Shown here in pieces: positions 15,973 through 24,550 of a DNA stretch of 33,490 nucleotides. The stretch is from a bacterium. Lineage in GTDB: Bacteria > Actinomycetota > Acidimicrobiia > Acidimicrobiales > Bin134. The notes beneath the pieces are model-generated. The model did no database searches. It had not been told where the DNA came from and saw only the letters and a list, made by a program, of their open reading frames with translations. Location: the NCBI GenBank assembly GCA_026709815.1, contig JAPOSH010000180.1, positions 1 to 33,490 of the forward strand. The letters are read 5' to 3'. The position numbers and the translations under genes are program-made. Numbering within the stretch: position 1 is the stretch's first letter; each line of letters opens with the position of its first letter.

Positions 15973-17258
15973 GCGCGTCGCAGGTAGTGGCGCAAGCCGT
16001 TTCGGATGAGGCCGTCCGCCGTCGAGACGACAGCGCGGTGCTTCGCATCGGCGAGGACGACGGCGAGCGCCTCGAGGCCGAGGCCGGCGCCAGCGACACC
16101 CGCATGATCATGAACATGGGGCCTCAGCATCCCAGCACCCACGGGGTGCTGCGGCTGATGCTGGAGATGGAGGGGGAGACCGTGATGCGGTCCAAGCCGG
16201 TCATCGGCTACCTCCACACCGGCATGGAGAAGACGGCCGAGACCCTCACCTACCTGCAAGGTCCCACCAACGTGACCCGCATGGACTACGCCTCCCCGCT
16301 GTTCAGCGAGCTGGCCTTCTCGATGGCCACCGAGGCGCTGTTGGGCGTGGCGCCTCCCCCCCGGGCCACCTGGATCAGGATGCTGATGTGCGAGCTGAAC
16401 CGCATCAGCTCCCACCTGCTGTTCCAGGCCACCAACGGCATGGACATCGGGGCGGTGTCGATGATGCTCTACGGCTGGCGCGAGCGGGAGGAGGCCCTGC
16501 GGCTGCTGGAGACCATCACCGGCCTGCGGATGAACCACAACTACATCCGCCCCGGCGGGGTGGCCGCCGATCTGCCCGACGGCTGGCGCGACCGGGTGCT
16601 CACCCTGATCGACGCTCTGCCGGCCCGGCTCGACGAGTTCGACACCCTGCTCACCGGCCAGCCCATCTATCGGGAGCGCCTGCAAGGCGTGGGGGTCATC
16701 AACACGGCCGAGTGTCTGGCCTTGGGGGTGACCGGGCCTATTCTGCGCTCCACCGGCTATGCCTGGGATCTGCGCCGGGACATGCCCTATCTGGCCTATG
16801 AACAGGTGGACTTCGACGTGGTGGTGGGCACCTACGGCGACTGCTTCGACCGCTATGCCATCCGGCTCAACGAGATCAGAGAGTCCATCGCCATACTGGC
16901 CCAGATCCTCGACCAGATGCCGCCGGGCGACTATCGGGTGCAGGACAAGAAGGTGACGCCCCCGCCTCGAGCCCGCATCGACGAGTCGATGGAGGCTCTC
17001 ATCCACCACTTCAAGATCTTCACCGAGGGGTTCAAGGTGCCCGCGGGCGAGGTGTACGCCGCGGTGGAATCCCCCCGAGGGGAGCTGGGCTGCTACATGG
17101 TGTCCGACGGCTCCGCAGTGCCCTACCGCATGCACATCCGGGCCCCCAGCTTCGTGAACCTGCAAACCCTGCCCCATTTGATGCGAGGGGGCATGGTGGC
17201 CGACGCGGTGGCCGTCATCTCCTCGGTCGACCCCATCATGGGGGAGGTGGACCGCTAG
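15969..17258 (+). CDS. nuoD: NADH-quinone oxidoreductase subunit D
   Basis: The 49-kDa-type subunit that forms the quinone pocket with NuoB. The 429-residue product starts at the ATG overlapping the nuoC stop; a longer in-frame reading from 15900 would run into nuoC. MNMGPQHPSTHGVLRL holds the conserved His of the quinone site, GYLHTGMEK the conserved Tyr region, and the end SVDPIMGEVDR is canonical. About 45 N-terminal residues precede the core and are variable in actinobacteria. Confidence 0.97.
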   Translation: MSASQVVAQAVSDEAVRRRDDSAVLRIGEDDGERLEAEAGASDTRMIMNMGPQHPSTHGVLRLMLEMEGETVMRSKPVIGYLHTGMEKTAETLTYLQGPTNVTRMDYASPLFSELAFSMATEALLGVAPPPRATWIRMLMCELNRISSHLLFQATNGMDIGAVSMMLYGWREREEALRLLETITGLRMNHNYIRPGGVAADLPDGWRDRVLTLIDALPARLDEFDTLLTGQPIYRERLQGVGVINTAECLALGVTGPILRSTGYAWDLRRDMPYLAYEQVDFDVVVGTYGDCFDRYAIRLNEIRESIAILAQILDQMPPGDYRVQDKKVTPPPRARIDESMEALIHHFKIFTEGFKVPAGEVYAAVESPRGELGCYMVSDGSAVPYRMHIRAPSFVNLQTLPHLMRGGMVADAVAVISSVDPIMGEVDR

Positions 17259-17260
17259 CC

Positions 17261-17881
17261 ATGGCCCGCCTCAGCCCGAGTTCCCTCGCCGTTGCCCAGG
17301 AGATCATCAGCCGCTACCCGGTGGCCCGCTCCGCGCTCATCCCGCTTTTGCACCTGGCTCAGGAACAAGACGGCCATGTCACCGAGGAGGCTATGGCTCA
17401 CATCGCCGAGCTGGTGGGCGTGGCCCCCGCCGAGGTGATGGGCACGTGCAGCTTCTACGAGATGCTCAAGCGGGCGCCGGTGGGGGAGTACATGGTGAAC
17501 ATCTGCAATGGCATCTCCTGCCACCTTCTGGGCTCATCGGAGCTGATCCACCACGCCGAGGCAACTTTGGGCGTGAAGCCCGGCGGGACCACCGACGACG
17601 GCAAGATCACCCTCGAGGCCGTGGAATGCATCGCGGCCTGCACCGAGGCCCCCTGCTTGCAGGTCAACTACCGCTACCGCAACAGGGTCAGCATCACCGA
17701 CTTCGACCGGCTGGTGGACGACCTGCGGGCCGGGACCGCGGGGGTGGCGCCCCACGGCAAGCTGGCCATGGTGCGCCAGCACATCGGCGACGACCGCCGG
17801 GCCGGAGCGGCGCCCCCCGACGGCCAAGGCCAACCGGCCTGGCTGGCCCGCAATCCCTCCGACGCCGAGGCCGGCCCGTGA
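17261..17881 (+). CDS. nuoE: NADH-quinone oxidoreductase subunit E ([2Fe-2S] N1a)
   Basis: Thioredoxin-fold subunit of the NADH dehydrogenase module, 206 residues. N1a ligands are C82 and C87 (NICNGISCHLLG) and C123 and C127 (ECIAACTEAP), matching the C-x4-C-x35-C-x3-C pattern. The N-terminal helical bundle and the TCSFYEML motif are present. The last 45 residues are a Pro/Gly-rich tail. The gene starts 2 bases after the nuoD stop, and its stop overlaps the nuoF GTG. Confidence 0.97.
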   Translation: MARLSPSSLAVAQEIISRYPVARSALIPLLHLAQEQDGHVTEEAMAHIAELVGVAPAEVMGTCSFYEMLKRAPVGEYMVNICNGISCHLLGSSELIHHAEATLGVKPGGTTDDGKITLEAVECIAACTEAPCLQVNYRYRNRVSITDFDRLVDDLRAGTAGVAPHGKLAMVRQHIGDDRRAGAAPPDGQGQPAWLARNPSDAEAGP

Positions 17882-19215
17882 GCGCGCCCGCTCCGCCCGA
17901 CTTGCGGATCATCACCTCTCGGTTCGAGTTCGAGGACGGCCACACTCTGGCCGGCTATGAGCGCACTGGGGGTTACGGCGGGCTGCGACGGGCCCTGACC
18001 ATGGCGCCGGCCGACGTCCACGGCGAGGTCCGCATCGCCAGCCTGCTGGGCCGGGGCGGCGCCGGGTTCCCCGCCGGGGTCAAGTGGGGGTTCTGCCCCC
18101 CGGGGGTTTGGCCCCGCTATCTGGTGGTGAACGGCGACGAGTCCGAGCCCGGCACCTACAAGGACCGCCTGCTCATGGAGCGCGACCCCCACCAGCTCAT
18201 CGAGGGGTGTCTGATCGCCTGCTACGCCCTCGGTCTGTCGCAGTGCTTCTTGTACGTGCGGGGCGAGATGGCCCATGCCCAAGAGCGGTTGGCGTCCGCG
18301 CTCAACGAGGCCTACGAGGCGGGCTACGCGGGGGCCAACGTGCTCGGGGCCGAGGACTTCTCCGTGGACATCACCCTGCACTGGGGGGCCGGGGCCTACA
18401 TCGTCGGGGAGGAGACCGCCCTCATCGAGAGCCTGGAGGGCAACCGGGGGATGCCCCGGCTCAAGCCCCCCTACTTCCCGGCCTCCATCGGCCTCTACGG
18501 CCAGCCCACCATCGTCAACAATGTGGAGACCCTGTCCAACCTGCCGTGGATCGTGGCCAACGGCGGCGAGGCCTTCGCCGCCATGGGGGCCGAGAGTTCC
18601 ACCGGCACCCGGGTGTTCGCAGTGTCGGGCCATGTGGCCACCCCCGGCGTGTTCGAGGTGCCCTTCGGCACCACCACCTTCCGGGACATCATCTTCGACC
18701 CCCGCTACGCCGGCGGGATGCGCCCCGGCCGCACCCTCAAGACGTTCATCCCCGGCGGGGCCTCGTCCCCCTGGTTCTTCGACGAGCACCTCGACCTGCC
18801 GCTGGAGAAGGCGGCGGTGGACCAGGCCGGCTCCATGCTCGGCTCGGGGGCCATCGTGGTCATGGACGACACCACCGACGTGGTGAGGGCCTGCCACAAC
18901 GTGGTGCGGTTCTTCGCCCGGGAGTCCTGCGGCAAGTGTACGCCGTGCCGGGAGGGCACCTCCTGGCTGGAGAAGATCCTGAGTCGCATCCTGGCCGGAC
19001 AGGGCCGCCCCCAAGACCTGGACCTGTTGATGGACGTGTGCGACAACATCAGCCCCGGCATCAAATGGCCGCCCCGTCAGACCACCATCTGCCCGCTGGG
19101 GCCGTCAGCCGTGTCGCCCATCGCCTCGGCCCTGGAGCGGTTCCGGGGCGAGTTCGAAGCCTACTTGCCCGCGGCCGCGGTCTCGGTGGCCACCAGCTCG
19201 GGGGCGGCGCCGTGA
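17878..19215 (+). CDS. nuoF: NADH-quinone oxidoreductase subunit F (NADH/FMN, N3 cluster)
   Basis: Oxidises NADH and holds FMN and [4Fe-4S] N3. 445 residues from the GTG overlapping the nuoE stop (GTGA); longer in-frame readings would overlap nuoE. NADH/FMN motifs: GRGGAGFPAGVKW (59-71), NGDESEPGTYKDR, GAGAYIVGEETALIESLEG. N3 ligands: C351, C354, C357 (ESCGKCTPCREG) and C405 (TICPLGPSA). The product couples to NuoE and NuoG. Confidence 0.98.
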   Translation: MSAPAPPDLRIITSRFEFEDGHTLAGYERTGGYGGLRRALTMAPADVHGEVRIASLLGRGGAGFPAGVKWGFCPPGVWPRYLVVNGDESEPGTYKDRLLMERDPHQLIEGCLIACYALGLSQCFLYVRGEMAHAQERLASALNEAYEAGYAGANVLGAEDFSVDITLHWGAGAYIVGEETALIESLEGNRGMPRLKPPYFPASIGLYGQPTIVNNVETLSNLPWIVANGGEAFAAMGAESSTGTRVFAVSGHVATPGVFEVPFGTTTFRDIIFDPRYAGGMRPGRTLKTFIPGGASSPWFFDEHLDLPLEKAAVDQAGSMLGSGAIVVMDDTTDVVRACHNVVRFFARESCGKCTPCREGTSWLEKILSRILAGQGRPQDLDLLMDVCDNISPGIKWPPRQTTICPLGPSAVSPIASALERFRGEFEAYLPAAAVSVATSSGAAP

Positions 19216-21755
19216 GCGACCAGGAGACCTCGGTCAACATCACGGTGAACGGCCAGCCGGTGCAGGCCGTCCCCGGCGAGTGGGTCATCGCCGCCGCCGA
19301 GCGGGCCGGGGTGTACATCCCCCGTTTCTGCTACCACCCCCGGATGAGTTCGGTGGGCATGTGCCGAATGTGCATCGTGGACATCGACACCGGCCGCGGC
19401 CCCGCCCTCCAGCCCTCCTGCATGGTCGCGGTGAGCGAGAACATGGTGGTGGACACCACCTCCGAGCAGACCCGCAAAGCCCAAGACGGCGTGCTGGAGT
19501 TCCTGCTTTTGAACCACCCGCTGGACTGTCCGGTGTGCGACAAGGGGGGCGAGTGCCCCCTCCAAGACCAGACCATGGCCTACGGTCCGGGCGAGAGCCG
19601 GTTCGTGGAGGAGAAGCGCCACTTCGAGAAGCCCATACCGGTGAACAGCCTGGTGTATCTGGACCGCGAGCGCTGCATCCTCTGCGACCGCTGCACCCGG
19701 TTCGCCGACGAAGTGGCCGGCGACCCGCTCATCACCTTCCAAGACCGGGGCGACCAGACCCAGGTGAACACCTTTCCCGATCTGCCTTTCTCCTCCTATT
19801 TCAGCGGCAACACCGTGCAGATCTGCCCGGTCGGGGCGCTCACCGCGGTGCCCTACCGCTTCAAAGCCCGCCCGTGGGACCTCACCGAGGTGGAGTCCAC
19901 CTATCCCAACCCAATGGGCGACCGGGTGGTGGTGCAGGCCTCCCGCGACCAGGTGCTGCGCTATCAGGGGGTGGACAGCGACGCGGTCAACTGGGGTTGG
20001 CTCACCGACAAAGACCGGTTCGCCTTCGAGGCCGGGGCCAGCGATCTCCGCCTCAAGACGCCGCTGGTGCGGGGTACCCCGCTGGGCCGCTTCGACCCCG
20101 CTGGCCAAGAGCTGGTGGAAGCCACCTGGGGCCAGGCCCTCAGCGGGGCTGCGGAGGCCATAAAGGCGGCGGTGGCCGACAAGGGCCCCCATTCGGTGGC
20201 GGTTCTGGGCGGGGCTCGCCTGCCCAATGAAGACCAGTACGCGTGGGCCCGGCTGGCCAAAGGAGTCATCGGCACCGACCACGTTGATGCCCAGCTCGAC
20301 GACGGCCTGCCGGCGCACGCCGTGATCGGCCTGCCCCGGGCCACTGTCAGCCGGGCTTGTGCTCCCGGCGGAACCGTCGTGCTGCTGGCCCCCGATCCCA
20401 AAGAGGAGCAGGGCACCCTGTACCTGAGGCTCCGCCACGCCATCGTCAACGACGGCGTGCAGCTCATCGAGCTGACTCCCCGAGCCACCGGCCTCAGCCA
20501 CTTGGCCGCGTTTCGGCTGCACCACCGACCCGGCGAAGCCGCCGCCGTTGCTGCCGCCTTGATGGGCGGCCACATCGAAGCCGGACCCGACGGCGCCATC
20601 GGCGGCGTTGCCGCTGTTGATGTGGCGGCGGCCGCGGTGGCAATCGCCGACCGGTCCGACAAGCCGATCACCGTCGTCTTGGGCCGCCCGTCGCTGGCCG
20701 AGTCGGCTGATTTCACCGTCGGCGCCGCCGCGGAGCTATCCCGGTTCGCCAACCTGCTGAGCGCTGGCGGCCGGCCGGGCATCGCCTTTTTGCCCGCGCT
20801 GCACCGGGGCAACGTGTTCGGGGCGCTGGATATGGGCTTGGCCCCCGGGCTGCTGCCCGGTCGGATCTCCCTGGCCGAGGGCGGCCCGGCGCTGACCGAG
20901 TCGTGGGGTTCGGTGCCTGCCGCCCCCGGAGTCGGCGCCCGCGGCATCTTGCAAGCCGCAGCCGAGGGCCGAATCGACGTGCTGATCCTGTTGGGCGTCG
21001 ATCCGCTGGGCGACTTCCCCGATCGGCGACTGGCCGAAGAAGCCCTTAGCGGCGCAGGGGTCATCGTGGCCTCCGAGTTGTTCTTGAATCCGTCGTCGGC
21101 TCGGGCTCACATCGTGTTCCCCGCCGCGGGGTTCGCCGAGCGGCGGGGCACCCACACCAATCTGGAGGGGCGCATAACCGCGCAGCGCCAGGTCGTCACC
21201 CCGCCCGGCACCGCCCGGGCCGACTGGGCCATCGCCGCCGAGCTGGCCCGCCGCCTCGGCGCCGACTTCGGCTTCAGCTCGCCCGAGGACGTGTGGGATG
21301 AGATCGCCCGGGTGGCCCCGTCGCACCGCGGGCTGTCGCTTGAGGCCATCGAGGCCGCCGGCGACGGTGCTCTGGTCGCTGACAGCTCCATCGCCTTCGC
21401 CCCCCCGGAGGGCATAACCCCGGTGCCTGCGGTGGATGCCTACTCGCTTCGACTGGTGGCTGCTCGGCGCATGTACGACCGAGGCACGCTGGTCCAGCAC
21501 GCTCCCTCGCTGGCCGGTCTGGCCCCTGGGGCGGTCTTGGCCCTGAATCCCTATGACTTCGATCGTGTCGGCGTTGAGCCGGGGGCGGTTGTGCAGGTGA
21601 TCTCCAGCGGGGGCGAGGTGCAGGCGCCGGTGCAGGCCGACCCCGGCGTGCCCCGGGGCACGGCGGCCTTGGGCTATAACCATCCCGACCTAGATGTGCG
21701 GGATCTGGTTGATCCCGGCACCGCGGTCACCGACCTGAGGGTCCAAACCCGATGA
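19212..21755 (+). CDS. nuoG: NADH-quinone oxidoreductase subunit G, lacking the N7 cluster ligands
   Basis: 847 residues from the GTG overlapping the nuoF stop; the frame is open far upstream inside nuoF but that part is not NuoG-like. N1b: C40, C51, C54, C70. N5: H102, C106, C109, C115. N4: C155, C158, C161, C205. The molybdopterin-oxidoreductase-like C-terminal half follows. Where E. coli NuoG has its optional N7 cluster (Cys-x2-Cys-x3-Cys, then LCDRGRF), this protein reads VESTYPNPMGDRV and GWLTDKDRF, with no Cys from 206 to 270. The flanking framework is still recognisable, so this looks like secondary loss of N7, which is not on the main electron path. Confidence 0.97.
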   Translation: MSDQETSVNITVNGQPVQAVPGEWVIAAAERAGVYIPRFCYHPRMSSVGMCRMCIVDIDTGRGPALQPSCMVAVSENMVVDTTSEQTRKAQDGVLEFLLLNHPLDCPVCDKGGECPLQDQTMAYGPGESRFVEEKRHFEKPIPVNSLVYLDRERCILCDRCTRFADEVAGDPLITFQDRGDQTQVNTFPDLPFSSYFSGNTVQICPVGALTAVPYRFKARPWDLTEVESTYPNPMGDRVVVQASRDQVLRYQGVDSDAVNWGWLTDKDRFAFEAGASDLRLKTPLVRGTPLGRFDPAGQELVEATWGQALSGAAEAIKAAVADKGPHSVAVLGGARLPNEDQYAWARLAKGVIGTDHVDAQLDDGLPAHAVIGLPRATVSRACAPGGTVVLLAPDPKEEQGTLYLRLRHAIVNDGVQLIELTPRATGLSHLAAFRLHHRPGEAAAVAAALMGGHIEAGPDGAIGGVAAVDVAAAAVAIADRSDKPITVVLGRPSLAESADFTVGAAAELSRFANLLSAGGRPGIAFLPALHRGNVFGALDMGLAPGLLPGRISLAEGGPALTESWGSVPAAPGVGARGILQAAAEGRIDVLILLGVDPLGDFPDRRLAEEALSGAGVIVASELFLNPSSARAHIVFPAAGFAERRGTHTNLEGRITAQRQVVTPPGTARADWAIAAELARRLGADFGFSSPEDVWDEIARVAPSHRGLSLEAIEAAGDGALVADSSIAFAPPEGITPVPAVDAYSLRLVAARRMYDRGTLVQHAPSLAGLAPGAVLALNPYDFDRVGVEPGAVVQVISSGGEVQAPVQADPGVPRGTAALGYNHPDLDVRDLVDPGTAVTDLRVQTR

Positions 21756-21790
21756 GCGCGGGTGTTCGGGGCCGGTGGGGCGAGAGCTGA
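21752..21790 (+). other. 12-codon bridging mini-ORF between nuoG and nuoH
   Basis: ATG at 21752 overlaps the nuoG stop (ATGA). The frame encodes MSAGVRGRWGES and its TGA (21788-21790) overlaps the nuoH ATG (TGATG). It could carry ribosomes from nuoG to nuoH; a functional peptide is unlikely. Confidence 0.4.
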
Positions 21791-23007
21791 TGACAGCGGT
21801 TCTCGGTCCCAGCGTGTTCGGTCTCGACCCTCTCTACATCGGCGGGGTGGGCTTGGCCGAGGTGCTCGTCACCCTGCTCAAAGTGGGAGTGGCCTTCGCC
21901 TTTCTGCTGGTGGCGGTGATGCTGATGATCTGGTTCGAGCGCAAGCTCATCAGCGACATGCAGAACCGCATCGGCCCCAGCCTGGCCGGCCCGTTCGGCA
22001 TCTTCCAGACCCTCGCCGACGGCATCAAGCTGTTCTTCAAAGAAGACCTCATCCCGGAGCGGTCTGACCGGCTGGTCTTCAAGCTGGCCCCCTACCTGTC
22101 GCTGGTGCCCGCCTTCTTGGTGTTCGCCGTGGTGCCGATAGGAGGAGACTTCAACGGCGGTGATGGCCGCGTCTCCCTCTTCGGCCACGAGACCTTTCTG
22201 CAAGTGTCCGACCCGCCGGTGGGGATCTTGTTGGTGCTGGCCCTGTCGTCGGTGGCCGTTTACGGGGTCATGCTGGCCGGCTGGTCGTCGGGCTCCAAGT
22301 ACCCGCTGCTGGCCTCGGTTCGGGCCTCAGCCCAGATGGTCTCCTATGAGGCCGCTCTGGGCCTGTCTCTGGCCGCGGTGCTGCTGAAGTCGGGCAGCTT
22401 GTCCACTAACCAGATCGTGTCCGAGCAGGCGGTGTGGAACTGGAACCTATGGGTCACCTGGGTGGTCCCCATGGTCGTCTTTTTGATCGCGGTCACCGCC
22501 GAGCTGAACCGTCCGCCTTTCGACTTGGTGGAGGCCGAGCAGGAACTGGTCGGGGGTTTCCACACCGAGTACAGCTCCATCCGGTTCGCCTTGTTCTTCT
22601 TGGCTGAGTTCATGAACACCATCACCATGTCGGCCATCATCGTGACGCTGTTCTTGGGCGGCCCCAACGGCCCCGACTTCACCACGGTGGGCTGGCTGTC
22701 GGGCCTTTTGTGGTTCTTCGCCAAGCTGGTGCTGTTCTTGTTCACCTTCGTGTGGCTGCGGGCCACCCTGCCCCGTTTCCGCTACGACCAGCTCATGGAC
22801 TTGGGCTGGAAGCTGCTCATCCCGCTGTCGTTGGGCTGGCTGTTGGTGCTGGCCTCCTATGACATCGCCGGCGACCGGGGCTGGAACCGGGCTGCGGCGG
22901 TGATCGTTATGCTGGCTGTCATGGCCGCGCTGGCCGCCCTGCTCGGTTTGGCCCTGCGGGCCGCCCGCCATCGCCGAGAACTCGATCCGCAAGGAGGATT
23001 CGCCTGA
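21790..23007 (+). CDS. nuoH: NADH-quinone oxidoreductase subunit H
   Basis: Membrane subunit joining the two arms and forming the quinone chamber, 405 residues with about eight core helices plus an extra hydrophobic segment near the C-terminus. [34 protein letters not shown]-type core, [26 protein letters not shown] and [15 protein letters not shown] are all present as the family requires (each named here only by short motifs). The ATG at 21790 is preferred over GTG 21775 because it overlaps the mini-ORF stop and follows GGGGCGAGAG. The stop overlaps the nuoI ATG. Confidence 0.97.
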   Translation: MTAVLGPSVFGLDPLYIGGVGLAEVLVTLLKVGVAFAFLLVAVMLMIWFERKLISDMQNRIGPSLAGPFGIFQTLADGIKLFFKEDLIPERSDRLVFKLAPYLSLVPAFLVFAVVPIGGDFNGGDGRVSLFGHETFLQVSDPPVGILLVLALSSVAVYGVMLAGWSSGSKYPLLASVRASAQMVSYEAALGLSLAAVLLKSGSLSTNQIVSEQAVWNWNLWVTWVVPMVVFLIAVTAELNRPPFDLVEAEQELVGGFHTEYSSIRFALFFLAEFMNTITMSAIIVTLFLGGPNGPDFTTVGWLSGLLWFFAKLVLFLFTFVWLRATLPRFRYDQLMDLGWKLLIPLSLGWLLVLASYDIAGDRGWNRAAAVIVMLAVMAALAALLGLALRAARHRRELDPQGGFA

Positions 23008-23684
23008 TGGGATACCTCCGAGGATTCGCCGTCACGTTCCGCAAGCTGTTCAAGGGCACCGCCACCGGCCGGGTGGTCACCACCCAGTACCCCGACGAGA
23101 AGCGTCCCAAGCCGGTGCGCTTTCACGGCCGCCATGTGCTCAACCGCTACGAGGACGGCATGGAGAAGTGCATCGGGTGCGAGTTGTGCGCAGGGGTCTG
23201 CCCGGCCCGCTGCATCTACGTGCGGGGCGCCGACAACTCGCCTGACGATCCGGTGTCACCCGGCGAGCGCTACGGCTACGTTTACGAGATCAACTACCTG
23301 CGGTGCATCCACTGCGACTTGTGCGTGGAAGCCTGCCCCACCGAGGCCATCACCGAGTCGAAGCTGTTCGAGTTCTCGTTCACCAGTCGGGCCGACGCCA
23401 TCTACACCAAAGACGAGCTGGTGGTGGGTGACGACGGCCGCCCCCAGCAGCTTCCCTGGGAGGATTGGCATCCCGGTGACGACGAGCACACCTCGGCCTG
23501 GGTGCGGGCCACTTCGCCGTCGGGCCGGGCCGACTACGAGGGGAAGGTGGCCTGGTCGGGCGAGCTGGGCTATGGCATCCGCCCGCCCGAGCAAGGCCAG
23601 GCCGCAGACGAGGCGTCCGACTCCGGCCATCACGACCGCCATGGCTTCGACGACCCTCACGACGCCCATGGGGGCCACCGCTGA
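23007..23684 (+). CDS. nuoI: NADH-quinone oxidoreductase subunit I (N6a/N6b), His-rich C-terminus
   Basis: Ferredoxin-like subunit with two [4Fe-4S] clusters. Ligand sets are C55, C58, C61, C65 ([12 protein letters not shown]) and C100, C103, C106, C110 ([12 protein letters not shown]). 225 residues is longer than the E. coli protein. The extra C-terminal part from about 125 ends in a His/Asp-rich tail ([18 protein letters not shown]) that could bind metal. The ATG overlaps the nuoH stop. Confidence 0.97.
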   Translation: MGYLRGFAVTFRKLFKGTATGRVVTTQYPDEKRPKPVRFHGRHVLNRYEDGMEKCIGCELCAGVCPARCIYVRGADNSPDDPVSPGERYGYVYEINYLRCIHCDLCVEACPTEAITESKLFEFSFTSRADAIYTKDELVVGDDGRPQQLPWEDWHPGDDEHTSAWVRATSPSGRADYEGKVAWSGELGYGIRPPEQGQAADEASDSGHHDRHGFDDPHDAHGGHR

Positions 23685-24235
23685 TGGAGACCGCGATCTT
23701 CATCGTGTGCGCGGCCATCGTGTTGGCCGGGGCGCTGGGCGTGGTGCTGGTTCGCAACCCGGTTCACGCCGCGCTGAGCCTGGTGGGAACCCTGTTCGGC
23801 ATGGCCGTGCTGTTCCTCAACCTGGAAGCCCATTTCCTCGCCGCGGTGCAGATCATCGTCTACGCCGGCGCCATCGTGGTGCTGTTCTTGTTCGTGATCA
23901 TGCTGCTGGGCGTGGACCGGCTCGAAGATCTGTCGGTGGAGCCCATCGCCGGTCAGCGCGTTTTGGCCGCCGTCGTCGGCTTGGGCACTTTCGGGCTAGC
24001 GGCGGCCGTCTTGGCCACCAGCGACATCGGCTTGCCAACCCAACCGGCCCTCACCGGGCCGATCACCGACCAGTACTCCAACCTGCGCCAGATCGCCGAT
24101 GTGCTGTTCACCGACTACGTGTACGCCTTTGAGGCCACCGCCGCCCTGCTCACCATCTCGGTGGTGGGCGCGGTGGTCATGTCTCGGCGAATGGCTCGCG
24201 ACGACCAAGCCCGCCAAAGCGCGCAAGACGATTGA
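23684..24235 (+). CDS. nuoJ: NADH-quinone oxidoreductase subunit J
   Basis: Membrane subunit of the proton-translocating arm, 183 residues with five helices. [20 protein letters not shown] and [21 protein letters not shown] (the pi-bulge helix region) are the family signatures. The gene overlaps nuoI by one base (TGATG) and nuoK by one base. Confidence 0.97.
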   Translation: METAIFIVCAAIVLAGALGVVLVRNPVHAALSLVGTLFGMAVLFLNLEAHFLAAVQIIVYAGAIVVLFLFVIMLLGVDRLEDLSVEPIAGQRVLAAVVGLGTFGLAAAVLATSDIGLPTQPALTGPITDQYSNLRQIADVLFTDYVYAFEATAALLTISVVGAVVMSRRMARDDQARQSAQDD

Positions 24236-24537
24236 TGGTCACGGCCTCCTGGTACCTGATTCTGGCCGCTGGGCTGTTCACCATTGGCGCGGTGGGCCTT
24301 TTGGTGCGGCGCAACCCGCTGATCATGTTCATGTGCGTGGAGCTGATGCTCAACGCGGTGAACCTCACCTTCATCACCTTCGGGCGGGAACTGGGCGACA
24401 TCGGCGGGCAGGTGTCGGTGTTCTTCGTACTGGTGGTGGCCGCCGCCGAGGTGGTGGTGGGCCTCGCCATCGTGGTGGCCATCAACCGCCGGCGGCCTCG
24501 GGCCACCGCCGATGACCTTTCGGCGCTGAAGGGATAG
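24235..24537 (+). CDS. nuoK: NADH-quinone oxidoreductase subunit K
   Basis: Small antiporter-like subunit, 100 residues and three helices. The conserved membrane glutamates are E36 ([11 protein letters not shown]) and E72 ([10 protein letters not shown]), the same numbers as in E. coli. The ATG at 24235 overlaps the nuoJ stop; a TTG directly before it is in frame but unneeded. Confidence 0.97.
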   Translation: MVTASWYLILAAGLFTIGAVGLLVRRNPLIMFMCVELMLNAVNLTFITFGRELGDIGGQVSVFFVLVVAAAEVVVGLAIVVAINRRRPRATADDLSALKG

Positions 24538-24550
24538 GCCGGAGACGCTT

